Source: Methanosarcinales archaeon
GTDB lineage: Archaea; Halobacteriota; Methanosarcinia; Methanosarcinales; Methanocomedenaceae
Reading direction: 5' to 3'
Length of the DNA: 34,428 nt
Assembly: GCA_030600695.1 (NCBI GenBank)
Contig: JAUVLO010000003.1
Span: 1-34,428 of the forward strand
Positions 9,063 through 20,846 of the stretch are shown here, in pieces (the stretch's first letter is position 1; each line of letters begins with the position of its first letter). The translations under genes were made by a program, and so were the position numbers. The notes beneath the pieces were generated by a model. It worked only from the letters and a program-made list of their open reading frames with translations, ran no database searches and had not been told where the DNA came from.

Positions 9063-9473
9063 GATTCTGATATAAGATTCTGATCAGGATTTAATTCTTA
9101 CAGATTATCTGGCAGGCAAATTAAATGCAGAAAATGCAAGTTAGATTAACATTGTACAAAAATACGATACATATTTATATGACATCATCATTATCATCAT
9201 TGTTAGTACAATGATTATGATAGTAATTTAATAGGTGAAACTTAAAAACGAGATTAAATTGTGATTAAATTATTACTCTATATTGTCAATTTATTTGATA
9301 TTCCAAACAATAATGTTATTAAATAACAACCACTATAAAATTAGATGATTTCAGTATTCGATAATGAAAAAAATCTATAAAAAGCAATCATCTTTAAATA
9401 ATAAATGATTCATTGTTTTTAGTAATATATTTAGTAACATTATTTTAGCTAATCACAAAAGAGGAATAATATA

Positions 9474-10268
9474 ATGGTGGCAAAAGTGTATACGATTGCA
9501 TCCGGAAAAGGTGGTACCGGTAAAACTACAACCACTGTCAACCTGGGAACAGCACTTGCACTCCTTGGTAAAAAAACAGTTATAATAGATGCAGATATAG
9601 GTATGGCAAACCTTGGCCTCCTGCTGGGCCTTGAGAAAAGTCCTATCACCCTGCATGAAGTGTTGAGTGGAAAAGCAGAAGTGCAGGAAGCAGTATATGA
9701 AGGTCCTGGTGGCGTAAAAGTCGTACCCTGCGGCATCTCACTTCAGGGATTCCAGAGTTCTGACCCTGGAAAGCTGCAGGAAGTAATGGCAACACTCGTC
9801 GACGATAATGATTTCATGTTGATCGATGCCCCGGCAGGTATCAGTAAGGATGGTGTGATACCTCTGGCCATTGCAGATAAAGTTATCCTGGTCGTCAATC
9901 CCGAACTGTCATCCATGGCAGACGCCTTGAAGACCAAGGTCCTGACCGAAATGCTTGGTGGGGAGATCGGCGGGGCTATCCTCAACAGGGCGGGAATGGA
10001 GCGTACGGAAATAAACAAGCAAAAAGTAGCTGACCTTTTGGGTGTGGATGTCATTGAAATGGTGCCCGAGGACTCAAATGTGAGGCGATCTGCTGCGTTC
10101 AAGACACCAATCGTCATCAAAACACCAAACTCCCCGGCAGCCGTCGCATTCAAACGATTAGCAGCCCATGTGTCAGGCACTGATTTCATTGAACCCGCTG
10201 AAGGTGAGGAAGAAAGAGAGGAGGGTTTCGTGGGAAGGCTGGCAAGGGTCCTGTTCGGAGGTAAATAA
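9474..10268 (+). CDS. minD: MinD/ParA-family ATPase
   Basis: Deviant Walker A GKGGTGKTTTTVNLG, DADIGMANLGLLLG. Confidence 0.92.
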   Translation: MVAKVYTIASGKGGTGKTTTTVNLGTALALLGKKTVIIDADIGMANLGLLLGLEKSPITLHEVLSGKAEVQEAVYEGPGGVKVVPCGISLQGFQSSDPGKLQEVMATLVDDNDFMLIDAPAGISKDGVIPLAIADKVILVVNPELSSMADALKTKVLTEMLGGEIGGAILNRAGMERTEINKQKVADLLGVDVIEMVPEDSNVRRSAAFKTPIVIKTPNSPAAVAFKRLAAHVSGTDFIEPAEGEEEREEGFVGRLARVLFGGK

Positions 10269-10269
10269 A

Positions 10270-10467
10270 ATGGCTTCGGGTGCCTTGATTATAGGAGTTC
10301 TTTTATTAGTCTTGATCATTGCGTTTTTCCTGATGTACCTGATGAATATCAGAATCAAGCAACTTGATAATGAACTTAAGTCAGTCAGGAGTAGAATGGC
10401 TTTGACAGACGATGAACTCACCCGCCTTGCGCATGACATTGACGATTTCAAGAGATTGAAGATATGA
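10270..10467 (+). CDS. small single-TM protein
   Basis: ATG at 10270 reads MASGALIIGVLLLVLIIAFFLMYLMNIRIKQLDNELKSVRSR..., one TM helix plus cytoplasmic coil; sits between minD and the ATPase gene. Confidence 0.65.
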   Translation: MASGALIIGVLLLVLIIAFFLMYLMNIRIKQLDNELKSVRSRMALTDDELTRLAHDIDDFKRLKI

Positions 10468-10551
10468 AACCATGGTATAGAATATATTCAAAAATAGTTT
10501 GGGTTAATTTAGCCTGAACTTATATTTTCCATAAAATTGAGATGATTTCAA

Positions 10552-13197
10552 ATGAATGAAAATGTGGATGGAAAAATACAACAGTTCCTGAAGAGCTTCA
10601 TAAACCCCAATGATGACGATATAAAAGATTTTGTAGAATCTTTAACCACAGAAGGTCTATCAATAAATATCGAAGAATTGACCAACACCATCAAAGAAAA
10701 GTCAAGGTTGCTTAGCGAACAATCTGATAAACTCTATAAGCTTGAGGAAGATTATTCTGCATTTTCTGACCAGAGTGATCCTGAAATTGATGAATTCAAG
10801 CAGATATTGTTCAGTGCGTATGATAAGAACTCGGAACTTGTAAATGTATCAGAGGATATTGACAAGTTAAGTACTATTATTGAAAACCTGAAAGCAAAGT
10901 TTACTGATGAAGAAACATTAAAAGAAGCCGAAGAAGCACCCGATGTAGACAAGCTCCTTGAAAGAATCCAGGGTTTAAGAGCTTCAAAGGACGAAAACCT
11001 TGCAGGAGTGGGAAAAGAAGAGGAAGCGCCTGAGGAAGAGGAAACCTTTGAGATCGAAGATGACATACTTGTAGCTGATGAAGAAGAACCGGTATTTGGT
11101 GCTGAACCAACACCCGAAGAAGAACCGGTATTTGGTGCTGAACCAACACCTGAAGAAGAATCGGCATTTGGTGCTGAACCAACACCAGATGAAGAACCGG
11201 CATTTGGTGCTGAACCAACACCTGAAGAAGAATCGGCATTCGGTGCTGAACCAACACCTGAAGAAGAACCGGTATTTGGTGCTGAACCAACACCAGAAGA
11301 AGAACCGGTATTTGGTGAAGAAGTAGCACCAGACAAAGAACTAACACTAGAAGAAGAATCACTTCAATCCATTAAGACCGGTGAAAACATTCCAACCTCT
11401 GACCTGATGGACAAGCTCTCTACTGGAAAGGACGAAGTCTCTGATATACTTGGCGAAAAAATCGAAGAGCGAGAGATGGAAGTTAGGGAACCTGCTCCAG
11501 GGGAGCAGGAAACCGGAAGGGACCTTGTTAAAGACATAATGGAAGAACAACTTGCAAGCGACGTTGAAACGAGAATCAAATCCATTAAGGAAAAGCATGA
11601 ATTGGCAATGGAAGAAAAGAAACCCGTCTCTGCTTTTGAACGTGTTAAGAAGTACTTTGCCAAAGACCTTGAAGAAATTGAAGATTATGACCCGGATATT
11701 CACGGCCCCCTCGTTACTTTTGATGGACTGGATAAACATGAAGAGGTCGAACGATACTGGGTAAACGAACCATATGCTTTTGTTGTGATCCTGAACAACC
11801 TAGAAAGAAAAGAAAATATATACTATGTAGTAGAGCCCCCACTGTCCGGTTTTGAGGATACATTCCTTAAAGAGATCAAGGACCGTCTAAGGGATGTACT
11901 ACTTGTAGAAGATGTAATATCTAACGATGATAAGAACCTGGTCCTGACCACGAAAGTCAAAGAGCTGGTGAGGGATTATGCCATCGAACTGACACCTCCG
12001 CTACTTGAAAAGATCCTGTATTATGTAACACGTGATTTTACTGGTTTTGGATTGATAGATGCTATCCAGAAAGATGACAGGATCGAGGATGTATCCTGCA
12101 ACGGCCACAATGTACCCGTGTACCTGTACCACAAGCAGTATACCAATATTGCTACCAATGTTCTATTTACCCAGGATGAACTGGACTCGTTCATTATAAA
12201 GCTGGCACAACGCAGTGGAAAACACATTTCTGTTGCCGAGCCATTGATCGATGCGACCATGCCTGACGGCTCCCGTATCCAGATGACGCTGAGCACCCAT
12301 GTCACTGCCCGCGGCGGTACATTCACGATCAGGAAGTTCGGTGACGTGCCACTGACACCTATCGACCTGATCAACTGGAAGACATTCAATTCAGAGACCA
12401 TGGCATACTTGTGGCTGTGCATCGAGAATAACAAGAGCCTCATCTTTGCGGGCGGTACCGCATCAGGTAAAACATCATCTCTTAACGCTGTATCGCTGTT
12501 CATCCCAAGGCAGGCCAAAGTCATTTCACTGGAAGATACCAGGGAGTTAAAACTTCCGCACCCCAACTGGATCCCTTCTATTACCAGGGATGCTTTCACA
12601 GCTGATGAACGGGGTGCCATTGATATGTACGAACTCTTGAAGGCGGCCCTGCGGCAGAGGCCCGAATACCTGCTTGTAGGTGAGGTCAGGGGCAAGGAAG
12701 CACTCACCCTTTTCCAGGCCATGAGTACGGGTCACACCACCTTCTCCACCATGCACGCCGATTCAGTGGCATCTGCCATCCACAGACTTGAGAATCCACC
12801 GATCAGTGTACCCAGGAGTATGATCCAGGCACTGAACATAATCTGTATCCAGTCACAGACATATACCAAGGGCAAGAGGGTAAGGAGAAATACAAAGTTG
12901 GTGGAGATCATTGATATTGATCCACAGACCAGGAACATCCGTACCAATGACATTTTCAACTGGGATTCTATGACAGATACTTTCCAGAAAGTGGGTGAGT
13001 CCAAGGCAATAAATGACATCATGATCACAAGGGCATGGAATATACAGGAAGTACGCAGGGAATTAAAGTACAGGGAGAAAGTGCTTGAATTCCTGTCAAA
13101 GAATAATATCACTGATTACGATGCAGTGTCTACCATTATCTATGAATATTTCATTGATCCTGAGAGGGTATTGAAGAAATTAAAAATAAAAGAATAA
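10552..13197 (+). CDS. type II/IV secretion (archaeal type IV pilus-like) ATPase
   Basis: FAGGTASGKTSSLNAV Walker A, LEDTREL, LVGEVRGKEALTLFQAMSTGHTTFSTMHAD; long acidic N-terminal region. Confidence 0.92.
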   Translation: MNENVDGKIQQFLKSFINPNDDDIKDFVESLTTEGLSINIEELTNTIKEKSRLLSEQSDKLYKLEEDYSAFSDQSDPEIDEFKQILFSAYDKNSELVNVSEDIDKLSTIIENLKAKFTDEETLKEAEEAPDVDKLLERIQGLRASKDENLAGVGKEEEAPEEEETFEIEDDILVADEEEPVFGAEPTPEEEPVFGAEPTPEEESAFGAEPTPDEEPAFGAEPTPEEESAFGAEPTPEEEPVFGAEPTPEEEPVFGEEVAPDKELTLEEESLQSIKTGENIPTSDLMDKLSTGKDEVSDILGEKIEEREMEVREPAPGEQETGRDLVKDIMEEQLASDVETRIKSIKEKHELAMEEKKPVSAFERVKKYFAKDLEEIEDYDPDIHGPLVTFDGLDKHEEVERYWVNEPYAFVVILNNLERKENIYYVVEPPLSGFEDTFLKEIKDRLRDVLLVEDVISNDDKNLVLTTKVKELVRDYAIELTPPLLEKILYYVTRDFTGFGLIDAIQKDDRIEDVSCNGHNVPVYLYHKQYTNIATNVLFTQDELDSFIIKLAQRSGKHISVAEPLIDATMPDGSRIQMTLSTHVTARGGTFTIRKFGDVPLTPIDLINWKTFNSETMAYLWLCIENNKSLIFAGGTASGKTSSLNAVSLFIPRQAKVISLEDTRELKLPHPNWIPSITRDAFTADERGAIDMYELLKAALRQRPEYLLVGEVRGKEALTLFQAMSTGHTTFSTMHADSVASAIHRLENPPISVPRSMIQALNIICIQSQTYTKGKRVRRNTKLVEIIDIDPQTRNIRTNDIFNWDSMTDTFQKVGESKAINDIMITRAWNIQEVRRELKYREKVLEFLSKNNITDYDAVSTIIYEYFIDPERVLKKLKIKE
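11079..11330 (+). repeat. 36-bp in-gene tandem repeat encoding EEEPVFGAEPTP
   Basis: About seven units of gaagaagaaccggtatttggtgctgaaccaacacc. Confidence 0.93.
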
Positions 13198-13227
13198 CCG
13201 ATTTCCAATAGAAAATCGTGCCAGATC

Positions 13228-15255
13228 ATGGACGACGTCAATGCCGAACCCAAGCTTGAAAAAGCATCTAAAAGTAAAGAGCCTATCTTTGATGTTTACT
13301 CTAAAAAGGCAAAATACCTGTTCCACAAATTGAAAATGACGCCCTTTATCATACTGGGCGACAAAATGAAAAAGCGGGAAGATCAGTATTACACCCTGAA
13401 AAAAGAGCTCAAGCAGGCCCGTATGTCAATGTCATACGAGATGTACCTGTCCAATATAATATTCTATTCAATTCTGGCCGGGTTAGTTGGTGCCGTTCTG
13501 GGACTGATCGTTGCATTTCTTGTTATCGTTGTAATAGGCCTGCCCGACCAGATCACTAATCTCACTTTCACCTCGAAAATGGCCTGGATACTTGATTTCA
13601 AGGAATTGATAGTGGGTGCTATTATTTTTATATTCCTTACACTGGCCCTTGGAGGCACCACACTTATTTTGTTCATGTTGTATCCTAAATTCCTGGTAGG
13701 TGAGCGTAAAGGTGCCATTGACCGTAACCTCCCTTCAGCGGTCACGTTCATGTATGCGCTGAGCAGGAGCGGTATGAACATCATTGAACTGTTCAGGGCA
13801 CTGAGTGCCAGCAGGTACACATACGGTGAGGTGTCAAGGGAAATAGAAGTGATACTCAGGGACATGGATTATTTCGGTAACGACCTCAGGACTGCTCTTC
13901 ATAATATCAGTGAACTCACACCATCTGATAAATTCCAGGACCTGATGTACAACCTGCTGACCGTTATAGACAGCGGCGGTGATATTCCAACATACTTCAG
14001 GGATAAATCCGAACAGTATGCCCAGTCAGCAAAATATGAACAGAAAGGTTTCCTTGAGACCCTTGCGCTTATTGCAGAGTCTTATGTCACCGCTTTTGTA
14101 GCAGGACCGTTGTTCATTATCATCATGGGTGTCATGATGAGTGTAATGGGTTCGGATACTATGTTGAGCCTGTATGCTATTGTTTATATGGTGATACCTG
14201 TGGGCTCGTTCATGTTCGTTTTCATGATCGGTATCATGACTCCTGGTGCTTCCGGGGAACCGCCTTTACTCCCCACAAAAAAACTTCTTCCGGATGAGAT
14301 TGAACTCCCACCTGAAGACGATCCCGATTTTAAAAATTTTAAATCCTTTGTAAAATCAAGAAAGAGACTTGCCTTTAGAAAAGTGCTCAAGGACCCGTTG
14401 AAAACTATTAAGGAAAAACCGACAAACATTCTTATAATTACAGGTCCAATTGCTTTGATTATCCTGATCGCTTCCGTACTTAGTGCTTTGCAAGCACCGA
14501 ATTTCATAGATTTTATTGATGACCGTATTGTGTATGCTATCTATATAATTATCGTACCACTTGCGTTCTTCCATGAAATGAAGAATTTCAAGCAAAAACG
14601 TATGCAGAACCAGATTCCGGATTTCCTTAAAAAACTTGCCAGCACCAACCAGACCGGAATGGCACTTAGGGATTCCATTGCCCTGATGGCACGGTCCAAG
14701 ATCGGGCATTTGAGCAAGCAGATCAGACTTGTCTGGAAAGATATTGACTGGGGTCTTGATATCAATACATCACTGGCCCGGTTCTCAAACCGTATCAGGA
14801 CCCATACTGTGGTAAGAGCTATTACTCTTATTACTAAGGCTAATGAATCCAGCGGTGATGTGGGTGAAGTACTGCTGGTTGCTGCAAGGGATGCATCATT
14901 TGAACAGGAAATGGGGAAAGAACGTTCTACTAATATGCTGATTTATATCGTGATTATCTATATTTCATTCATGGTTTTCGTTGGTGTCGTATATGTCATA
15001 TCCACCACATTCCTTGCCGAGATGGCAAATGCGGCCGAGCAAATGGCTGCATCCGGCGCACAGGGGGGGGGTTTCATGGAGGAGTTTGACATTAATGTAT
15101 TCAATAGGTTGTTCTTCCATGCAGCTGTGATACAGGGTGTATGTTCAGGGCTTATCGGAGGGGTCATGGGGGAAGGGAGTGTATTATCTGGTTTGAAGCA
15201 CTCCACAATAATGCTTACAGTAGCATACCTGTTATTCACACTGGCCGTACTGTAG
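13228..15255 (+). CDS. type II secretion system F-domain membrane protein (TadC/ArlJ-like, duplicated)
   Basis: Two T2SSF-like halves (FMYALSRSGMNIIELFRALS..., KKLASTNQTGMALRDSIALMARSK...) with multiple TM helices; adjacent to its ATPase. Confidence 0.87.
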   Translation: MDDVNAEPKLEKASKSKEPIFDVYSKKAKYLFHKLKMTPFIILGDKMKKREDQYYTLKKELKQARMSMSYEMYLSNIIFYSILAGLVGAVLGLIVAFLVIVVIGLPDQITNLTFTSKMAWILDFKELIVGAIIFIFLTLALGGTTLILFMLYPKFLVGERKGAIDRNLPSAVTFMYALSRSGMNIIELFRALSASRYTYGEVSREIEVILRDMDYFGNDLRTALHNISELTPSDKFQDLMYNLLTVIDSGGDIPTYFRDKSEQYAQSAKYEQKGFLETLALIAESYVTAFVAGPLFIIIMGVMMSVMGSDTMLSLYAIVYMVIPVGSFMFVFMIGIMTPGASGEPPLLPTKKLLPDEIELPPEDDPDFKNFKSFVKSRKRLAFRKVLKDPLKTIKEKPTNILIITGPIALIILIASVLSALQAPNFIDFIDDRIVYAIYIIIVPLAFFHEMKNFKQKRMQNQIPDFLKKLASTNQTGMALRDSIALMARSKIGHLSKQIRLVWKDIDWGLDINTSLARFSNRIRTHTVVRAITLITKANESSGDVGEVLLVAARDASFEQEMGKERSTNMLIYIVIIYISFMVFVGVVYVISTTFLAEMANAAEQMAASGAQGGGFMEEFDINVFNRLFFHAAVIQGVCSGLIGGVMGEGSVLSGLKHSTIMLTVAYLLFTLAVL

Positions 15256-15393
15256 GTGATGTTGAACTTTTTCTTTGGGAAAAATAACTGTGTGCTTTAG
15301 AAGTGAACGTATCATAATGTTTTTATAGAACTGCAAACAATGAAGATGCGTTTCGCTACATTATTCTATGACATTTTCGATAGAGGTGAATCT

Positions 15394-15666
15394 ATGAATA
15401 TAAAACCAATCGGTGAAAGAGTTTTAATCAAACCAATGAAAGAAGAAGAAAAAACAGCGGGTGGGATCTACATTCCTGAGACTGCGAAAGAAAAGAAAAA
15501 ACAGGGAGTAGTTGTGGAAGTAGGCACTGCCACTGATGATAATGAAATGCCTGTACAGAAAGGTGACCTGATATTATATACAGGATATAGTACAGAAGAG
15601 CTGGAAATGAACGGGGAAGAATACCTCATAATCAACGTTAGCGATATTATCGCAAAGCTTGAGTAG
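15394..15666 (+). CDS. groES: GroES-type co-chaperonin
   Basis: MNIKPIGERVLIKPMKEEEKTAGGIYIPETAKEKKKQG; start chosen at 15394 behind GAGGTGAAT (longer ORF opens at 15340). Confidence 0.95.
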   Translation: MNIKPIGERVLIKPMKEEEKTAGGIYIPETAKEKKKQGVVVEVGTATDDNEMPVQKGDLILYTGYSTEELEMNGEEYLIINVSDIIAKLE

Positions 15667-15676
15667 GTGAACATAA

Positions 15677-17305
<1,629 letters not shown>

Positions 17306-17308
17306 TTC

Positions 17309-17360
17309 TCTTTTTTTTCTTTTTTTGCTAATTTGCTTTTTTTTCGGTTTTCAATTTTTC
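17309..17360 (+). terminator. poly-T terminator region after groEL
   Basis: ctcttttttttctttttttgctaatttgcttttttttcgg: several consecutive T tracts immediately 3' of groEL. Confidence 0.65.
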
Positions 17361-17385
17361 CATTTCAACCAGGATAGAATTTTTC

Positions 17386-17597
17386 CATTGGTCATCGGTT
17401 AAGGAGTTTGACAGAGTCAGTATATATTATTTTCCAAAAGACCAATAATTTCATACGATTCTCCAATTTAATTTAAATCGAACACGGATGACACGGATTT
17501 GACGGATTTTCACGGATTTATTTATTATCCGTGCGCATCCGTGTCATCCGTGCAATCCGTGTTCCATTACAATATTACTCTTAACCGATGACACATG
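17386..17597 (-). mobile_element. MITE-like element copy 2 (212 bp), reverse orientation to copy 1
   Basis: CATTGGTCATCGGTTAAG...CTTAACCGATGACACATG; perfect 10-bp flanking duplication AGAATTTTTC at 17376-17385 and 17598-17607; differs from copy 1 by a few substitutions and one 19-bp deletion. Confidence 0.93.
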
Positions 17598-17605
17598 AGA
17601 ATTTT

Positions 17606-18493
17606 TCACTCATGAGCAATTTCCACTGGTCGTTCCCTGCTGACCAGTACGGCACCCAGTAATATCAGTGCCCCGCCTGCCAGCATGGATATAGTGACCG
17701 GTTCGCTGAGGATGATGTAGGCAAAGACCACGGCACTGACCGGCTCCAGCAGTGCGACGATGCTGGCATTCTGTGCCCGGACATGCATGAGGCCGCTAAG
17801 ATAGAGTACAAGGGCCAAGGCAGTAGGTAAGAGGCCGAACAGGACAAGTACGGCCATGTTGTCCAGCAGTACTTTAGCGGTGATAGCAGCCGAATATGGG
17901 GAGAAGATCAGCAATGTTATGAGCAGTGCCCATGCACCCTGGGCCGTGCCTGTGTAGTAGTCCTTCAGGTACCTGGAGGTAAGTGTCATCCCGCCGTATA
18001 ACAGGCCTGACACCAGCCCGGCGGCAAGCCCGATGAGGTAGGTGTGATCCACATCCTGGAAAAGTGTATCTGGCCGGATGACCAGGATGACCCCGATAAT
18101 GGATATGACCAGTGCAGATATGCTCCTGCGGTTGATGTATTCCTTTAGCAGGAGGGGGGAGAGCAGGGTGACGTAGACCGGGGCTGTGTAGAGCAGCAGT
18201 ACAGCAATTGAGACTGATGTGTGTTTTACTGCGAAGAAGTAGGATAACATGGTGCCTGCCTGTATCAGGCCCAGCAGCAGGAGATACTGTTTCTTTTGGC
18301 CGGGCCGCAGTTCGCTGAGGCGGCGGCAGCATGTGAAGAATAGAGCAATGGCAACGAGACCGAACAGGAGCCGGTAAAAGATGATGGAGCCCAGGGGCAT
18401 CTGTGTGGTCAGTTTTACGAAGATGCCGATTAAGCCGAAGAGGACGGCGGCGGTGGCGATCTGGATGTAGCCTTTGAGATGTGGGGGGAGCAT
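17606..18493 (-). CDS. EamA/DMT-family transporter
   Basis: About 10 TM segments; VLFGLIGIFVKLT, LLEPVSAVVFAYIILSEPVT. Confidence 0.9.
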   Translation of the reverse strand: MLPPHLKGYIQIATAAVLFGLIGIFVKLTTQMPLGSIIFYRLLFGLVAIALFFTCCRRLSELRPGQKKQYLLLLGLIQAGTMLSYFFAVKHTSVSIAVLLLYTAPVYVTLLSPLLLKEYINRRSISALVISIIGVILVIRPDTLFQDVDHTYLIGLAAGLVSGLLYGGMTLTSRYLKDYYTGTAQGAWALLITLLIFSPYSAAITAKVLLDNMAVLVLFGLLPTALALVLYLSGLMHVRAQNASIVALLEPVSAVVFAYIILSEPVTISMLAGGALILLGAVLVSRERPVEIAHE

Positions 18494-18676
18494 GTGGTAA
18501 TTTATTTGGCTGTTATGATATTTAGATGAGGGGGTAGAGTTCTACCCGCCCATCTGGCAATCAGAAAAGCATATAGGTGCCGCCTGATTTATTATCCTTA
18601 AACCACAAATACACACCAGACTACAATAAACCGAAAAAAACACCTATCCACAACAAAAAAAAGGAAACACCACATC

Positions 18677-19087
18677 ATGTTCTTAACCTTACTGGCCCTG
18701 TTCGTAATAGTACCCTTTGTAGAACTCTACATACTCATCGAACTCGGGAAAAGCATCGGAGCCCTGCCTACCCTGGGCATTGTAGTCATAACAGGCATAG
18801 CCGGGGCCGCCCTGGCAAAACACCAGGGTTTGGGTGTATGGCAGCGTATCCAGGCCGAACTATCCCACGGACACATGCCCGGGGATGTCCTGTTCGACGG
18901 CGTGCTCATACTTATCGGGTCGGTCCTGCTGCTCACACCAGGGATACTGACCGATATTACAGGATTTATATTACTGATACCACCCGGCAGGTTCATGGTA
19001 AAGAAGTACGTAAAAGCCTGGGTTGACAAAAAGCTGCAATCAGGCCAGATGACATATTACACGCATACAGGATTTGATGAATATTGA
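18677..19087 (+). CDS. FxsA-family membrane protein
   Basis: PFVELYILIELGKSIGALPTLGIVVITGIAGAALAKHQGL...LLLTPGILTDITGFILLIPPGR. Confidence 0.9.
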   Translation: MFLTLLALFVIVPFVELYILIELGKSIGALPTLGIVVITGIAGAALAKHQGLGVWQRIQAELSHGHMPGDVLFDGVLILIGSVLLLTPGILTDITGFILLIPPGRFMVKKYVKAWVDKKLQSGQMTYYTHTGFDEY

Positions 19088-19171
19088 GTTCAATGTAAGT
19101 TATTAAATATGAAGAGTACCACTATAAGGCATCATCAATCCCTATTATTTATCACTGGAGGAAATATATAA

Positions 19172-20398
19172 TTGAAACAACCTTCCGTTAACATCGGCAT
19201 CGTGGGCCATGTTGACCACGGCAAGACAACCCTTGTAAGTGCCCTGTCCGGCGTATGGACAGATAAGCACAGCGAGGAGATAAAGCGCGGTATCTCAATC
19301 CGTTTAGGCTATGCAGATGCCACCTTCATGAAATGCCCGAAATGCCCGCATCCCGATAGCTATACGGTTGCCAAAAAATGTGAGCACTGCGGTAAAAAGA
19401 CAGAATCGGTCAGGACCATATCATTTGTAGACTCACCCGGTCACGAGACCCTGATGGCCACAATGCTCTCAGGTGCTGCCATAATGAACGGTGCTGTCCT
19501 GGTAATTGCGGCCAATGAAAAATGCCCGCAACCCCAGACCAAGGAACACCTGATGGCACTGGACATAATCGGGATCAATAACATCGTAATAGTCCAGAAT
19601 AAGATAGACCTTGTAAGCAAGGACGATGTGATAGAGAACTACCATCAGATACTGGATTTCGTAAAAGGTACAGTGGCAGAAGGTGCGCCCGTCATTCCCC
19701 TTTCTGCCCAGCAGAATGTTAATATCGACATCCTGATAGAGGCTATAGAAGAGCATATCCCCACCCCGGAACAGATACTGGATAAACCTGCCAGGATGCT
19801 CATTGCCCGCTCCTTTGACGTTAATAAACCAGGCACAAAACCCGGTAAGATAACAGGCGGCGTTATAGGCGGGACCCTGAGTTTGGGGACCCTTAAGTCC
19901 GGTGACAATATTGAAATAAGACCTGGCCGCAAGGTAGAATCGGGAGGGACAGTCAGGTGGGAATCCATCCAGACCACTATTACCAACATCATGGCAGGCA
20001 GTGAAAAAATAGAAGAGGCCACTCCTGGCGGCCTGGTAGGCGTAGGAACCAAACTTGATCCCTCGATCACAAAAAGTGATAGTCTTGTAGGTCAGGTGGC
20101 AGGCGAGCCTGATACCCTCCCACTTACACGGGATAAATTCCTCATGAAAGTAAGGTTATTGGAACGCGTTGTAGGTTCAGCCGACGAACTGGTAATAGAA
20201 CCTATCCATTCCAATGAACTACTTATGCTCAATATTGGCACTGCCACCACAGTTGGCGTAGCGACCAGTGTACGTAAGGATATTGTTGAGGTCAAACTGA
20301 AAAGACCGGTCTGTGCAGATTTTGAAGACAGCGTGGCGATCAGCAGAAGGGTCGGTGCCAGATGGAGACTCATCGGTTCCGGTATCATAAATGAATGA
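19172..20398 (+). CDS. translation initiation factor aIF2 subunit gamma (TTG start)
   Basis: [21 protein letters not shown], zinc-knuckle CPKCPHP...[22 protein letters not shown]. Confidence 0.97.
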   Translation: MKQPSVNIGIVGHVDHGKTTLVSALSGVWTDKHSEEIKRGISIRLGYADATFMKCPKCPHPDSYTVAKKCEHCGKKTESVRTISFVDSPGHETLMATMLSGAAIMNGAVLVIAANEKCPQPQTKEHLMALDIIGINNIVIVQNKIDLVSKDDVIENYHQILDFVKGTVAEGAPVIPLSAQQNVNIDILIEAIEEHIPTPEQILDKPARMLIARSFDVNKPGTKPGKITGGVIGGTLSLGTLKSGDNIEIRPGRKVESGGTVRWESIQTTITNIMAGSEKIEEATPGGLVGVGTKLDPSITKSDSLVGQVAGEPDTLPLTRDKFLMKVRLLERVVGSADELVIEPIHSNELLMLNIGTATTVGVATSVRKDIVEVKLKRPVCADFEDSVAISRRVGARWRLIGSGIINE

Positions 20399-20413
20399 AC
20401 CCGATGATATAAT

Positions 20414-20779
20414 ATGAAAGTTATAATAGATACCAATGCATTTATGGTCCCGGTCCAGTTCGGCCTGGATATCTTCAAGGAACTTGGCCGTCTTGGGTTC
20501 AATGATTTAATTGTTCCTTCATCAGTGACCAGGGAACTGAATGCTATAAAAAAGCTGGCAAGGGGTAAGGATAAAATGTCTGCGAACGTTGGTCTCGGAC
20601 TGTCCCGGCAGTGCAGTGAGATCATTACAGAAGGGAATGCAGATGATGCGATAGTGAAATTAGCCATGGAAGAGAAGGCAGCGGTTTTTACCAATGATGC
20701 GGAACTTAAGAAAAGATTATGTAGTAAGGACATCACAATAGTGTACTTACGTGGAAAGGATCATCTCGAAATAATGTGA
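20414..20779 (+). CDS. PIN-domain protein (Fcf1-like)
   Basis: IIDTNAFM, TRELNAI, NADDAIVKLA, FTNDAELKKRL. Confidence 0.85.
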   Translation: MKVIIDTNAFMVPVQFGLDIFKELGRLGFNDLIVPSSVTRELNAIKKLARGKDKMSANVGLGLSRQCSEIITEGNADDAIVKLAMEEKAAVFTNDAELKKRLCSKDITIVYLRGKDHLEIM

Positions 20780-20846
20780 GATGTTCGTTGTGATAAATAT
20801 TCCAGATTTATAAACACATTAACTATAGAAATCAGAGGATTATTGA

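Noticed and set aside
9063-9473. AT-rich intergenic gap before minD as an origin or ncRNA
   Set aside because: Only weak hairpins and AT bias seen; no ORB-like motifs or conserved structure recognised by eye.
10752-11362. Minus-strand ORFs with SSSGVGSAPNTG or LLLVLVQHQIPV repeats
   Set aside because: Antisense shadows of the 36-bp repeat in the secretion ATPase gene.
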